A stretch of 64,000 nucleotides of DNA from a bacterium (GTDB taxonomy: Bacteria; Armatimonadota; Zipacnadia; Zipacnadales; Zipacnadaceae). The notes beneath the pieces are model-generated. The model was not told where the DNA came from. It worked only from the letters and a program-made list of their open reading frames with translations, and did not search any database. Position 1 is the first letter of the stretch. The number at the start of each line of letters is the position of its first letter. Made by a program: the position numbers and the translations under genes. Positions 44,640 to 53,262 of this stretch are shown here, one piece after another. The stretch covers positions 1 to 64,000 of the forward strand of contig JAUWYY010000012.1 of NCBI GenBank assembly GCA_030615605.1, written 5' to 3'.

Positions 44640-44801
44640 CTATTCGGTCTCATCAGGCGCGTATGGTTCCATCGCCGCTGCCAGATTGGCTGCAACAGCG
44701 TTGGGCGAGATTTTCTCCGGCTTCCACAGTTGATTCATCATGCGCACCACCTCGTCTGAGATGACCTGCCCGGCGCGGTTGGCCCCGCCTGGAGACTGTT
44801 A
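44640..44801 (-). pseudogene. C-terminal gene fragment, unknown family
   Basis: A minus frame reads GGANRAGQVISDEVVRMMNQ followed by LWKPEKISPNAVAANLAAAM and ends at TAG 44640-44642. Upstream it is closed by TAA. The amphipathic helical pattern looks like the end of an extracellular solute-binding or similar protein, but I cannot name it. Bases 44582-44876 hold nothing else. Confidence 0.35.
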
Positions 44802-44876
44802 TGCAAGGTCTGCCATCCTGGCAGAGCATCGCGTCGGTCGACGGTTCGACCAGCAATCACGATTCAACAAGAGGAA

Positions 44877-45902
44877 CTACTCGCCGATCTGGATCGGTAG
44901 CTGCCAGGCAACTTGGTCGTTCACCTTCACCTGACAACGGTATTCGCCCGACTGAAAGCTCGCCGCATTGCGGGGATAGACTGTTACCGCAAACTTGCGA
45001 TTACCCGACAGGAGAATCGGACGCTGCAACAACAAGCGGTTGCCGTGAAACAACTGTACAGTGACCTCGGTGTTGTCAGGAGCCTCGGTCAACTGCAGCA
45101 AAACAACCAACTGAGCGGTACCAACGGGAAACTTCTCTCCTACATTCACCAGCTTGTTGTCCTCGTCCAGGGAGGTGCCCACCGCAACTTTTCGTAGGCA
45201 ACTGTCCAGATCACGGACGACGACATCCGACCGGTTGTCGTCGGCAGGTTCGGCAGCTTGAGGGGTGCGCTGCTGGCTCTCCTGGTTAGCCTGATAGGCC
45301 AGCAGAGCCTGTTGGCTGGTATCGAGCTTGGCCCATTGCTGCCCGTTGTCGGGCCGGATGCGCAGACTGCCAACTAATTGATTGATGATCTCGTCGGGCC
45401 TCACCTGCGCTGAGTCTGCGAATGTCAGGCTCAACTCCCACAGGTGTTCGGAGGCAGCCAGTACCCAGATTTGCGCTTGCAGTTCGGTCCCGTCCTGCAG
45501 CAAAGTGCCAGCCACACTGACCGCCGGAATGCCGCCGATATTGTCCAGGCTTGCTGTGGCCAGGCGAAACTGCTTGTACGTGCGGAGTGTTTCTTCCAGG
45601 CTTGCCCGCAGGCTGTTCAGTTCCAGCGGGCCGGTGGCCGGCTGCACTGTTAGAGTGACGCTGGCCCCTGACTGTTCCTGGACCAAAACTACAGACGCCC
45701 CACCCCCTGGCAGTGCGCGGTGGGGTTCAAAATGCCAGGAAGCCGGGGCGGTCACCCGTACTGAACTGGCGCCGACGGGCATAAGCACCCACTCAGGGCT
45801 TGCCTTCTCTTCCTCTGCCCCAGGCCCACTCGCGAGCCCCACAAGTGCAAGTGTCACCAGCACAATTACAGCATAATATCGGCGGAGCTGCCGCATGGTC
45901 AT
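44877..45902 (-). CDS. Secreted protein with PsbP/DUF1795-like domain
   Basis: A 341-residue secreted protein. The signal peptide is RYYAVIVLVTLALVGLASGP. Residues ~35-170 contain VRVTAPASWHFEPHRALPGG and VVLVQEQSGASVTLTVQPAT, a PsbP-like pattern shared with the 799-residue protein at 19165. A Gln-rich linker (NQESQQRTPQAAEPADDN) leads to a C-terminal beta domain with TEVTVQLFHGNRLLLQRPIL and GEYRCQVKVNDQVAWQLPIQ, which looks like an immunoglobulin-like carbohydrate- or protein-binding fold. No enzyme motif. ATG 45902 (or 45896). Unknown function, extracytoplasmic. Confidence 0.65.
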   Translation of the reverse strand: MTMRQLRRYYAVIVLVTLALVGLASGPGAEEEKASPEWVLMPVGASSVRVTAPASWHFEPHRALPGGGASVVLVQEQSGASVTLTVQPATGPLELNSLRASLEETLRTYKQFRLATASLDNIGGIPAVSVAGTLLQDGTELQAQIWVLAASEHLWELSLTFADSAQVRPDEIINQLVGSLRIRPDNGQQWAKLDTSQQALLAYQANQESQQRTPQAAEPADDNRSDVVVRDLDSCLRKVAVGTSLDEDNKLVNVGEKFPVGTAQLVVLLQLTEAPDNTEVTVQLFHGNRLLLQRPILLSGNRKFAVTVYPRNAASFQSGEYRCQVKVNDQVAWQLPIQIGE

Positions 45903-46152
45903 CGCTCACGTAGCTAATCGGCTATTTCCCAGCGAAGATTAAGCCAGATAACGCAATTCTGTTATACCCAATAAGAGCGCATCTTGAACTTATCTTTAGT
46001 TGCCAAATACTCGCCATGTTGGGCATCTGAGATTAAATCAATGGAGAAACATCAGATACGAAGCATACGGCGCAGTGACGCCTTCAGGTGGCCAGCAGGG
46101 GTTTTCCGTCATACTACCAAACGGAGTGGGCACGAACAACCATCACCACAGC
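45903..46152. other. Upstream region of the secreted-protein gene
   Basis: No gene seen. It would contain the promoter of the minus-strand gene at 45902; no convincing boxes were found. Confidence 0.35.
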
Positions 46153-46208
46153 AACCCGGAAGACTACTCTGGGGGAAGCAGCTTCTTCCCACGGTAGTCT
46201 TCCGGGTT
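46153..46208. repeat. Long inverted repeat between two minus-strand genes
   Basis: AACCCGGAAGACTAC and GTAGTCTTCCGGGTT form a perfect 15-bp stem enclosing a second GGGAAG/CTTCCC-type stem. It lies 65 bases beyond the 3' end of the PEP-CTERM gene. There is no T-run; it may be a processing or termination structure, or a small mobile palindrome. Confidence 0.65.
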
Positions 46209-46272
46209 ATAACTCCAGCTTCAATCAGTCAGCCAACCGGCTGTTTGCTGCAGCGGAGCAGACTGCCAGCTA

Positions 46273-46962
46273 TCAGTCAGTCTCTCTGCGCCGGCGGACA
46301 GCCGCCCCCAGACTCATTAGGCCCAGGGCTAGCATAGCCATGGTGCTGGGTTCCGGGACATAGGAGTCGGGACGCAGAATGTGTCCGTCCAGCGAGCCGT
46401 CGCTGGGCGGGAGGAGGGGGTCGTCGAGTAGGAAGCCGCTGTTCCAAAATTGGTTAAGGCCTTCCCCGCCTGCCTGACCATCTTTTGCATAGAAGTCGCC
46501 CCACACCGGCAGTCGATTGCTGGTGAACTCGACGGTAAAGGTTGTCCCCCAGGCGTCGTCGAATTTCGTGCCGTACAGGTCACCGGGCATGTCCGGGTTA
46601 CCTGATCCGGGGTAAAACCATTCGCCGATGAATGCCTCCGTATAGTCCCCAGTGATGTCCCAGATGTCGCCCTCCGGGAGTGGCTCGGAGGTTTCCATAA
46701 TAAAGTGACTGACGGCCCCATCGTAGACGCGGATTTCGTATTGGTAGTGGTAGAAGCCAGCCTCCGTTTCGGTGATCCACCATTCTATCTCGGCGGGAAA
46801 CCAGTTCTCATCATCACCCGGGTCAATCACCCAGATGCCCGTGCCGTCGTCGGACGTGCCAGTCAACTGACCGTGATAGGTCGTGTCCGTCATTGCAGTA
46901 ATACCAGTCAGCAACACTACCGCCAGCATGGCGGCGAGCAACATATAACCGTATCTTGTCAT
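46273..46962 (-). CDS. PEP-CTERM sorting domain protein
   Basis: A 229-residue secreted protein. The N-terminal signal is MLLAAMLAVVLLTGITAM. The C-terminus VPEPSTMAMLALGLMSLGAA followed by VRRRRETD is a complete PEP-CTERM signal: VPEP motif, hydrophobic helix, Arg-rich end. Exosortase (EpsH) cleaves at such sites and attaches or exports the protein in diderm bacteria that make exopolysaccharide. The central part (TYHGQLTGTSDDGTGIWVID, acidic and aromatic-rich) has no recognised domain. No exosortase gene is in the window. GAGGTGTAGG lies before ATG 46962. Confidence 0.8.
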   Translation of the reverse strand: MTRYGYMLLAAMLAVVLLTGITAMTDTTYHGQLTGTSDDGTGIWVIDPGDDENWFPAEIEWWITETEAGFYHYQYEIRVYDGAVSHFIMETSEPLPEGDIWDITGDYTEAFIGEWFYPGSGNPDMPGDLYGTKFDDAWGTTFTVEFTSNRLPVWGDFYAKDGQAGGEGLNQFWNSGFLLDDPLLPPSDGSLDGHILRPDSYVPEPSTMAMLALGLMSLGAAVRRRRETD

Positions 46963-47013
46963 TTCACCTACACCTCACTCGCTCAAGTGTCTGTACAGCA
47001 GTACAAAGATACC

Positions 47014-47319
47014 TCACACAGTGGGAACTTCGGACCTGTCTATTTTGATTGGCACGGTGCTGTCAGTTTCTGCGGCAACCTGGTTATGCTCACACTGATG
47101 ACAGGCTCGCCAGGGCGAAATTCGTTCCCCCAGCAAGGGGGCGTGTAGACGACAGCGCAATTCTTTGTATTCCTTCACCTTCCCAAGCCAGGAATGTCGC
47201 CAGAATACGAAGGTCACAAAATGCTCGCACCGCGGTTGGTATTGTTCTAGCAGACCGCCTAGCGTCCGAACCAATCGTCCCCACCAGCCAACCAAGTTCA
47301 CGATCTGTTCGATACTCAT
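47014..47319 (-). CDS. Small hypothetical protein
   Basis: A 101-residue ORF that begins MSIEQIVNLVGWWGRLVRTL and has four Cys (RCEHF, LRCRL, ACHQCEH). It has no recognised family and only a weak RBS (GGTGG). It is supported mainly by a good promoter (TTGACA-N17-TAAACT) 50 bases upstream on the same strand. The basic, Trp-rich N-terminus could be amphipathic. It may be a decayed gene. Confidence 0.35.
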   Translation of the reverse strand: MSIEQIVNLVGWWGRLVRTLGGLLEQYQPRCEHFVTFVFWRHSWLGKVKEYKELRCRLHAPLLGERISPWRACHQCEHNQVAAETDSTVPIKIDRSEVPTV

Positions 47320-47366
47320 GATCTACACCACCAAAAGTCTTCCTTTATGTGAACCTTATCAAACAT

Positions 47367-47395
47367 AGTTTAGTATAATGTCTGAACTTTGTCAA
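47367..47395 (-). promoter_or_regulatory. Sigma70-like promoter for the small ORF at 47319
   Basis: On the minus strand TTGACA (47390-47395), 17 bases, TAAACT (47367-47372, 4/6), within an AT-rich stretch. Confidence 0.45.
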
Positions 47396-47663
47396 GTGCT
47401 TCTGAAGATATGCGTATTTTGACTGAATTATCCCAATTATGAAAAGATGAAACGAGAGAACAATCTCCTGACGGACAAGGGAGTGATAGAGGAGTCAGCG
47501 CACATACCAGGACTCCGCACTGCGCCCGCGCAAACGCATCAGCGCGGGCGGGAAAGTCGCTTACTCAGGCTATCTTCCCCGTGGTGGTCCGAAAGAGGTG
47601 GCTATCGGGAGTCATCTGGCCGCGTGCGAAGTCGCGGCGAATCTCCTTGTTATTAGGGGACCT
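47396..47663. other. Intergenic stretch without a recognisable gene
   Basis: The 69-codon plus ORF at 47447 has no RBS and is not like any protein I know. I see nothing else. Confidence 0.4.
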
Positions 47664-47881
47664 GTTCGTGGCAGATCAAGAGGGACCTGGATAACCAGGC
47701 TACTGGCCTAGACGAGAAGCTGGGCGGTGTCTTTGCTTCTCACAATTGGCCGGAGGGCGGTGGCGTAAGTTTCGTGGAAATGACTATGATCGCGGCCATG
47801 CTGGTGCATGGCATGCTCATCTACTCAGGTGGCTCACAGCCAGTTCAATCTCCATTTCCTGATGATCCGAGTGCCAGGTAG
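47664..47881 (+). pseudogene. Flavodoxin / WrbA-like C-terminal remnant
   Basis: A plus frame without a start reads IKRDLDNQATGLDEKLGGVF followed by ASHNWPEGGGVSFVEMTMIA and MLVHGMLIYSGG. This fits the second half of flavodoxin-fold NAD(P)H:quinone oxidoreductases (..L.GK.GA.F.S.....GG.E.T......L.HHGM...G). The N-terminal FMN-binding half is absent and the 3' end runs into the opposing GT-C pseudogene. Confidence 0.45.
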
Positions 47882-49267
47882 CACTTAGGTCAGGCGAGGC
47901 TTCGTTGCAGCGCGGGTACCTGCCAGTAAAGTACACCTCCGGTTCAAAATCCAAATTGTACAAGTGCGCCAGAGCGCCTGACAATACCCAATCGTTTTTG
48001 AAAACAGAGACGGGCCCGTAGTCTGCCGGCGCATTCTCCACGCAAATTGAACGCGCCGACTCGGGCCATTGCGGGAGAGCAGTTTTGAAGCCAACCAGAT
48101 ATTGCTGCTGGATCAGATTGGCCTCACGATAGGCTGAGACTACACCGAATATTGCATTCGCGGAGAAGGCTATTATCAATAGCAATGGCACCCACGCTGC
48201 TCGCCGAAAAGCTCAGTGCAGCAGAATAATCAGGGCAAACGACAGCCACGGAGCTACCGGATACAATGCTCGCACCGGGAAGTAAGAGCTAAGCACAAAG
48301 GGAGCAATGCCGCCCAGTGCCGCCAGTATGCAAGGGACCAGGAACGGAGACATCTGCTTGACTCGCTGTGGGTCGCTGCGCCGGGCCGCGACGACCACCG
48401 TCGCCAATATGATGACGATACCGGGCCAGACCCACGGATGGTTCGTCAGCCACTGCAGACCAATACCCTGGGTGGTCCAGCCCAGATATACGCGGAAGGG
48501 CCCTAGGAATTTTGCCAGCGACAACTGGAAAGCCAGTTCGCGTGAGTATCCTGTCAGATAGCGCGTACTCATGAAAAAGCCCAGTCCTATGACTGAGCCC
48601 AGGATCCATGCCGGTACTGTCTCACGCCACAGTTCGGTCACCTTGCCCCGCAGTAACCAAATTCCAACCGCCAGGCCCAATGCGATAAGCGCGCTCAGCT
48701 CATAGAACAGCACACAAAGAAATAGCAGCAGGAAGACTATAGTCCGCCGCCTTGTCATCGAGATACTCGGACTCATGCTGACATGGGCCGCAATCAGCAA
48801 CAGCAAAGCCGCAACTAAGTACTGACCGGCAGCGAACCAAAAACAGCCTGGGCATGCAACGGTAGCAGCGCCAGCATAGCTGCTGCCAGGGTTGCTGCGG
48901 AGCTGTTTTGATTGACTCGCATAATCAAAGCATACAGCAGAAGACAGCAGCTCAGATGCATCGCCAGTTGCACAAGATGCGTGATCGCTGTGTTTAACGA
49001 AAACAGAATCGCCAAGTAGTAGACCAGGAAGGCGAGAAAAGGTCTACCCGCTGCCTGGAGGTGCCCCTTGATAAAGTAGTCAAAATCGTGGGTGGTGGCC
49101 GCATATATCAAGCAGTGATCGTCGCCATGAATGCCCAGTCGAGCCACGTCGGGGACAAGGATGATGAAAACGACTGTCAATATGACCAGCACTGCCCAGT
49201 GCCGCCTGGCTCCCGCAGATAGCACCGCCATCCGCCTCTGCAGTGTTGTAGTCTCCTCAGAATTCAC
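47817..49267 (-). pseudogene. GT-C-type membrane glycosyltransferase, broken by a frameshift and a stop
   Basis: Three consecutive minus-strand ORFs form one polytopic protein of about 480 residues. The first (WAVLVILTVVFIILVPDVAR, GIHGDDHCLIYAATTHDFDY, FLAFLVYYLAILFSLNTAIT) carries the acidic loop typical of GT-C enzymes. At a TTTTT run near 48822 the frame must shift to FWFAAGQYLVAALLLLIAAH; that ORF ends at TGA 48213-48215, and the same frame resumes as AFRRAAWVPLLLIIAFSANA to 47817. One indel plus one in-frame TGA inactivate it. When intact it would have transferred sugars from a lipid carrier in the periplasm. The start is uncertain; GGAGGT precedes GTG 49267. Confidence 0.65.
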
Positions 49268-49366
49268 CGCGACCTCCACATCAACCAATCCTTTGCTAGG
49301 GCAGTCGGGCGTCACTGCTCCAGTCAATACTGCCGTCCTCATCGTAGGCAGTCAAGCCAGATTCGG

Positions 49367-49621
49367 TTAGAGCCTAGCGAAAGGGGGCAATACCACTTCC
49401 CGGATGTGGTTGGCCACGGGCAGATTCTCCCACCCGCTGGCCGGTTGAATCGGTACTTCCGTAAGGACCTCCGGCTCGTAGCCACTCAGTGAGCGATTTA
49501 CATGACCACGAGTTTGGGAAAGCTCGTGTAGACCGCCTTCGGCGACCAGTCGCTCGACAATTGTCGGGGTGAATGCGTCCAGGCCGACGATTACCAGTTT
49601 CTTCGCCCTTGAACTACTCAT
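49367..49621 (-). pseudogene. Alkaline phosphatase-superfamily phosphodiesterase, truncated
   Basis: An 84-codon ORF starting MSSSRAKKLVIVGLDAFTPT followed by IVERLVAEGGLHELSQTRGH. This is the N-terminal beta-strand and metal-binding loop of type I phosphodiesterase/nucleotide pyrophosphatase proteins (..LVIGLDG..P....L...G.LP.L..L), with Ala in place of the usual Gly after the Asp. Family members have 400 or more residues, so the gene is a 5' fragment. GGGAG precedes ATG 49621 at 11 bases. Confidence 0.5.
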
Positions 49622-49722
49622 GACATTGTTTGCTCCCAAACTACACTTCTGCATTCTTAGAGTTAGCTTATTTTGCTTTGTGCTCACTTTCGCTTACACA
49701 GTGAAAGTCACCTCCCGGCGGT

Positions 49723-50295
49723 GTGGGAAGGATTATGCTGGCTGCCCGCGAAAGACATCTCCGCGCGTCAATCACAATGCTGTGCGCGCCTTCATATCTT
49801 GCTCTGAAACCATTATGTGGTCTTCTCGGCGAGGCTGAGGAGTCGTGGCGACTGTGGGCGCAGTGGTCGGGAGTCATAGCTGCCGACGAGCCGTATACTC
49901 AGCGCGTGTTTCAGGCGGCGCCTGAGCTGCAGTTGATTGCTCGCGACGGCGCCGGCTTTGACAGCATTGACTTGCAAGCCGCGACTCGTCACGGCGTGAT
50001 TGCCAACAACGCTCCGGTGGTACATGAGGCGGCGGCCGATCTCACCTGGAGGCTGATTCTGGCTACAGTGCGCAGGATAGTGGTGGCTGACCGCGGTGTT
50101 CGGGAGGGCCAGTGGGCGGATCGGGACGCTTACCTGTCGTCAGGAGTTCACGGCAAGACTCTCGGCATAGTCGGCCTGGGTTGGGTGGGGCGGGCGGTAG
50201 CACGCCGGGGTAGCGGCTTTGATATGAATGTTATTGCCTATGATGTGGCGGATCTCGCGGTAGCTGGGGAGTTGAAAGGGCGGCTGGCATCCTAA
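49723..50295 (+). pseudogene. D-2-hydroxyacid dehydrogenase, C-terminally truncated
   Basis: The frame matches the first half of D-isomer-specific 2-hydroxyacid dehydrogenases (SerA/phosphoglycerate dehydrogenase-like): VFQAAPELQLIARDGAGFDS then IDLQAATRHGVIANNAPVVH, and the NAD-binding GIVGLGWVGRAVARR. It stops at 190 codons, just after the second Rossmann strand (VIAYDVADLAVAG), so the catalytic Arg/Glu/His half is lost (full length ~320). The N-terminus is also unusual. Probably a dead gene. Confidence 0.6.
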
Positions 50296-50485
50296 CGAGG
50301 GGCCCCAAGGCACCATCTATGCCCAACGGGCAAAGCGGCAGAGATAGGATTCGAGATGAGAAATGTTGACAATGTTACCTAATTGGGGGTAATATGACCG
50401 TCAAGAGAGTTACAAACTCACATTCTGCAGATAAATGTCTGAGAAGGAGAGAAATTCCTGCGTCGGATGGGGAATCTTAACAGTA

Positions 50486-50511
50486 GCAATAAACCATATG
50501 GGCAATTCCGG
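50486..50511. repeat. Dispersed repeat A, copy 1
   Basis: GCAATAAACCATATGGGCAATTCCGG differs at one or two positions from 54585-54610. It is also distantly similar to the repeat B cores at 51108 and 52330 (GCAACAGAYGATATGGGAAA). Bases 50296-50630 hold no gene. Confidence 0.6.
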
Positions 50512-50630
50512 TTGAAATCGTGCCTCGCTCTCGCAGAGTACTCGCTGAAGCCGCGCGATGGTCGCGGAGGAAAGGCTAAATGGGAAATGTCAGTTTAGGG
50601 CACTTTTGACAACCTTCAACGGAGGGAAGC

Positions 50631-51053
50631 ATGAAAACTAACAACGGTAAGTTGGCAAGCATGAGGATGTTGTTGGTTTTGTTGTGAGGACTGGTTATTT
50701 GGAATTATTCTGGCAATTCGGTAACCGCTGCTGAGACATTCGGGCCAGAACTAATCGTTAACGGAGACATGGAGGAAGGAAATCCTCCCGTCGGTTGGAA
50801 TGCTGGCGGAAGAATCGGAATGGGCGCGGATACCGACTCCCATTCCGGCAAACAGAGCCTGAGGATATTCGCTGTGCATCATCAGAGCTCGGTTTCGCAT
50901 AGTGTCACGATAAAGCCGGATACGAAGTATCGGGCTGAATTATGGTACAAATGCAGCGGAGTCGGAGAAGTAATATGCTGTGTTCGCGTAGTGGCCTTGC
51001 CCCCGAAAACGAATCCAGGAGTAATGTTGGTACTTGAGAAATCTGGACTGTAG
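50631..51053 (+). pseudogene. Secreted CBM-like protein with in-frame TGA in the signal peptide
   Basis: GGAGGGAAGC precedes ATG 50631, and the frame reads MKTNNGKLASMRMLLVLL, TGA at 50685-50687, then GLVIWNYSGNSVTAAETFGP and the rest to 51053. The stop falls inside a signal peptide. The mature part, LIVNGDMEEGNPPVGWNAGG...SGKQSLRIF...IKPDTKYRAELWYK, matches carbohydrate-binding modules of the CBM4/9/galactose-binding type (N..ME.G..P.GW). Only one domain is present, and the C-terminal enzyme expected in such proteins is missing. A stop plus truncation suggest a pseudogene. Confidence 0.55.
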
Positions 51054-51075
51054 TCTCGCTAACAGTCGGCAGGAA

Positions 51076-51135
51076 TTAGTGCAGGGCACAGAGAATACCA
51101 GACGCAGCAACAGACGATATGGGAAATCCCAATTC
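51076..51135. repeat. Dispersed repeat B, copy 1
   Basis: ATTAGTGCAGGGCACAGAGA...GCAACAGACGATATGGGAAA aligns with 52296-52351 over about 55 bases. Both copies lie just before genes in this cluster. Confidence 0.6.
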
Positions 51136-51170
51136 TGCTGGAGAAGACAAGCGGCATGACTTATCCTTAG

Positions 51171-51368
51171 GTGGCGCGCAAGCCACAGGCCCGGAAGGAT
51201 GAACCCATGCCAGGCAAGAGAATAGCACCCAGTGAGCAGGTGTGCCATAGACTGGAGGACTTTCTGCCGGGGAGCATCGGGCAGGACGAGTCGCCGACAT
51301 CGACGTTGCTGAACCTGGTGGCGCGGGGCGTGCGGCAGGAGGCCCTGGAGGCGGAGCAGCAAGAATAA
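51171..51368 (+). pseudogene. IS256-like transposase N-terminal remnant (tentative)
   Basis: A 65-codon ORF whose end, LLNLVARGVRQEALEAEQQE, resembles the conserved N-terminal segment of Mutator/IS256 transposases (LL..LVR.G...I.EALEAE...FLG). The expected FLGR.RYER continuation is replaced by a stop. The first part (RKPQARKDEPMPGKRIAPSE) is not recognised. It could be a small real gene. Confidence 0.35.
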
Positions 51369-51460
51369 CGGGAGACTGGGTTTCCCGCATCATCGAGAGC
51401 GACGACCACTATATTCTGTACGCGGCGGCCGCCGTACAGCAAGTCAGAAAGGGACGCACG

Positions 51461-52231
51461 ATGGAGATCGTAGTCTTCGGCAGTGCCGGCTGGGTGGGAC
51501 GGGCGATCCTGTCCCGATCCGTCAACCGAGCGGAGATCCGGGCATTCGACCAGGGACCCGAGGCCTGGGACGAGTTGCGCGACATCGACGGAGACTGGAC
51601 AGGCGGCGAGGTGATACACGGGGACATCAGCGACTTCTCGACCGTCGCCCGCGCGGTGTCCGGCATGGACGCGGTGATCCACACCGCGGTCTACTATTCG
51701 AGGGGAGACATGGACGACGACCCGCGGCCGTTCCTGGTCAATCTGAAGGGATTGTGGAACGTGCTCGAGGCGGCCCGGCGGCATGACGTCGGGACCGTTG
51801 TTCACGTCGGGTCATGCATGACGATCCACCCCAGGGGGCTGTTCTTTGACGCAGATGTGCGCTCAACCGAAGGGGGTCTGTACGGGATCTGCAAGCGGCT
51901 CCAGGAAGAGATGTGCCGTCAGTTTTATGACGCGTTCGGCATGAGGACAGTCGTTCTCCGGCCTGACCACATCGTGGATAGCCGTCTGGGCATCGAACGG
52001 GATCGAGGAAAGGTCGGCACGGAGGAGCACCCCTGGCGGATGGGATGGGTCTGTCGTCACGACCTGGCCGAGGCGTGTCTGCTTGCTGCGGAGAACAAGC
52101 AGATTGACCATGAGGTCCTTCACATTGTCGGTACCCCGGGCGCCGAGCAATACTGCAACGTCAATCGAGCCAAGAAAGTTCTGGGCCTGGAATTCCGTGG
52201 AGACTTGGATCGATTCCGGCACCCCGCGTAA
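51461..52231 (+). CDS. NAD-dependent epimerase/dehydratase (extended SDR)
   Basis: A 256-residue short-chain dehydrogenase of the extended/atypical class that acts on nucleotide sugars or related compounds. The dinucleotide-binding motif is VVFGSAGWVGRAILSRS, AVIHTAVYYSRGD follows strand 4, and the catalytic pair is in GLYGICKRLQEE (YxxxK); the Ser is in VGSCMTIHP. It is shorter than the ~310-residue UDP-sugar epimerases, which usually have a larger C-terminal substrate domain. AAGGGAC precedes ATG 51461. First gene of a same-strand set with two SIS proteins and a TIGR04076 protein. GC is higher than nearby sequence. Confidence 0.75.
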   Translation: MEIVVFGSAGWVGRAILSRSVNRAEIRAFDQGPEAWDELRDIDGDWTGGEVIHGDISDFSTVARAVSGMDAVIHTAVYYSRGDMDDDPRPFLVNLKGLWNVLEAARRHDVGTVVHVGSCMTIHPRGLFFDADVRSTEGGLYGICKRLQEEMCRQFYDAFGMRTVVLRPDHIVDSRLGIERDRGKVGTEEHPWRMGWVCRHDLAEACLLAAENKQIDHEVLHIVGTPGAEQYCNVNRAKKVLGLEFRGDLDRFRHPA

Positions 52232-52295
52232 CACCTGCAGCCCTTGGGTCCGATCGGGAACGGGCCGGGCAGGACGACATTGCCCGCAAGAAGGG

Positions 52296-52351
52296 TTAGT
52301 GCAGACAACAGAAAATGTTAAACGGAGCAACAGATGATATGGGAAATCTCA
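52296..52351. repeat. Dispersed repeat B, copy 2
   Basis: GTTAGTGCAGACAACAGAAA...GCAACAGATGATATGGGAAA, homologous to 51076-51135. The reading LRFPISSVAPFN on the minus strand is also conserved (LGFPISSVAASG), but no gene is evident. Confidence 0.6.
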
Positions 52352-52373
52352 GGCAAGGAGGATGAGTACAGAC

Positions 52374-53165
52374 ATGGCACCGAAAGTCGACGTGGAGTTT
52401 CTGAAGAATTACCCGAACGCAGAGAAGTCCTTTTTGGAAATCTGCAAGGAATTTCTGGACAAGCTTGAGGAAGGTCAGGGAGACAATTTCAGGAAAGCGG
52501 GAGAAGTCATAGGTAAGCGTCTGATCCAGGACAAGGTCATATTTGCCGTGGGAACTGGCGGGCACACATACATGCCGGTGATGGACATGGTACACCGAGC
52601 CGGTGCGCTGGTGGCGGTGGACGGCATACTGGACCTATCCACATCTCCTTTTGCCGGCGGAACCCGCAGCATTCGCTTGGAGAGGCTGGCTGGATACTAT
52701 ACCGAGTTGATTGACCTCTACCAGATCGGCAAAGACGATGTGGTTATCGTTTTCAACAACATCGGCGTCAACAATGCTTCCATAGAGGCTTGCGTGGCAG
52801 CGCGGGAACGCGGGGCTTTTGTTATTGCAGTCAGTAGTGTTGCCTGGCACGAGGCAATCCCTGCCGACCATTCCACACGTCATGCCAGCAAAAAACACAT
52901 GAGTGACGTGTGCGATCTCTACATTGACGACTACAACCCGGTAGGCGATTCGGTGCAGATTGTTCCCGGCCTGGGGACGCCCATTTCCCCTATTTCCACC
53001 ATCACCTATGGGTACCTGACCCGCCGCATAGAGGAAGAAGCCATCCGCTATATTCTGGGCCAGGGAGTGGAACCAGAGGTTTTTTGGAGTGGCAACCTGA
53101 AGGACGGTATGGATAAGAACCGGCAGTATGAGCGTAAGTATTTCCGCCGCTTGAAAATATTCTGA
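52374..53165 (+). CDS. SIS-domain sugar isomerase-like protein
   Basis: A 263-residue sugar-isomerase (SIS) fold protein, the fold that binds phosphosugars such as N-acetylmuramate-6-P or sedoheptulose-7-P. The first strand and loop are KVIFAVGTGGHTYMPVMDMV, then DDVVIVFNNIGVNNASIEAC and GAFVIAVSSVAWHEAIPADH for the phosphosugar-binding segments. The DUF2529/YjfP-like spacing without an extra regulator domain suggests an isomerase/deacetylase rather than an RpiR repressor. AGGAGG at 52356-52361 abuts ATG 52362 and is 12 bases from ATG 52374, so either start is possible. Followed by a second SIS-like gene. Confidence 0.75.
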   Translation: MAPKVDVEFLKNYPNAEKSFLEICKEFLDKLEEGQGDNFRKAGEVIGKRLIQDKVIFAVGTGGHTYMPVMDMVHRAGALVAVDGILDLSTSPFAGGTRSIRLERLAGYYTELIDLYQIGKDDVVIVFNNIGVNNASIEACVAARERGAFVIAVSSVAWHEAIPADHSTRHASKKHMSDVCDLYIDDYNPVGDSVQIVPGLGTPISPISTITYGYLTRRIEEEAIRYILGQGVEPEVFWSGNLKDGMDKNRQYERKYFRRLKIF

Positions 53166-53262
53166 TGTCCAACTGCAAGCGGGGTTTCTTTTGCACTATG
53201 AATGGGTTACAACGCTCGTGAACGGTTACGGGAAACTGAACAATTGAAGGAGGCAAGTTGGA

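Noticed and set aside
47447-47656. 69-codon plus ORF
   Set aside because: No RBS, Arg/Ser-rich composition typical of non-coding GC-rich frames.
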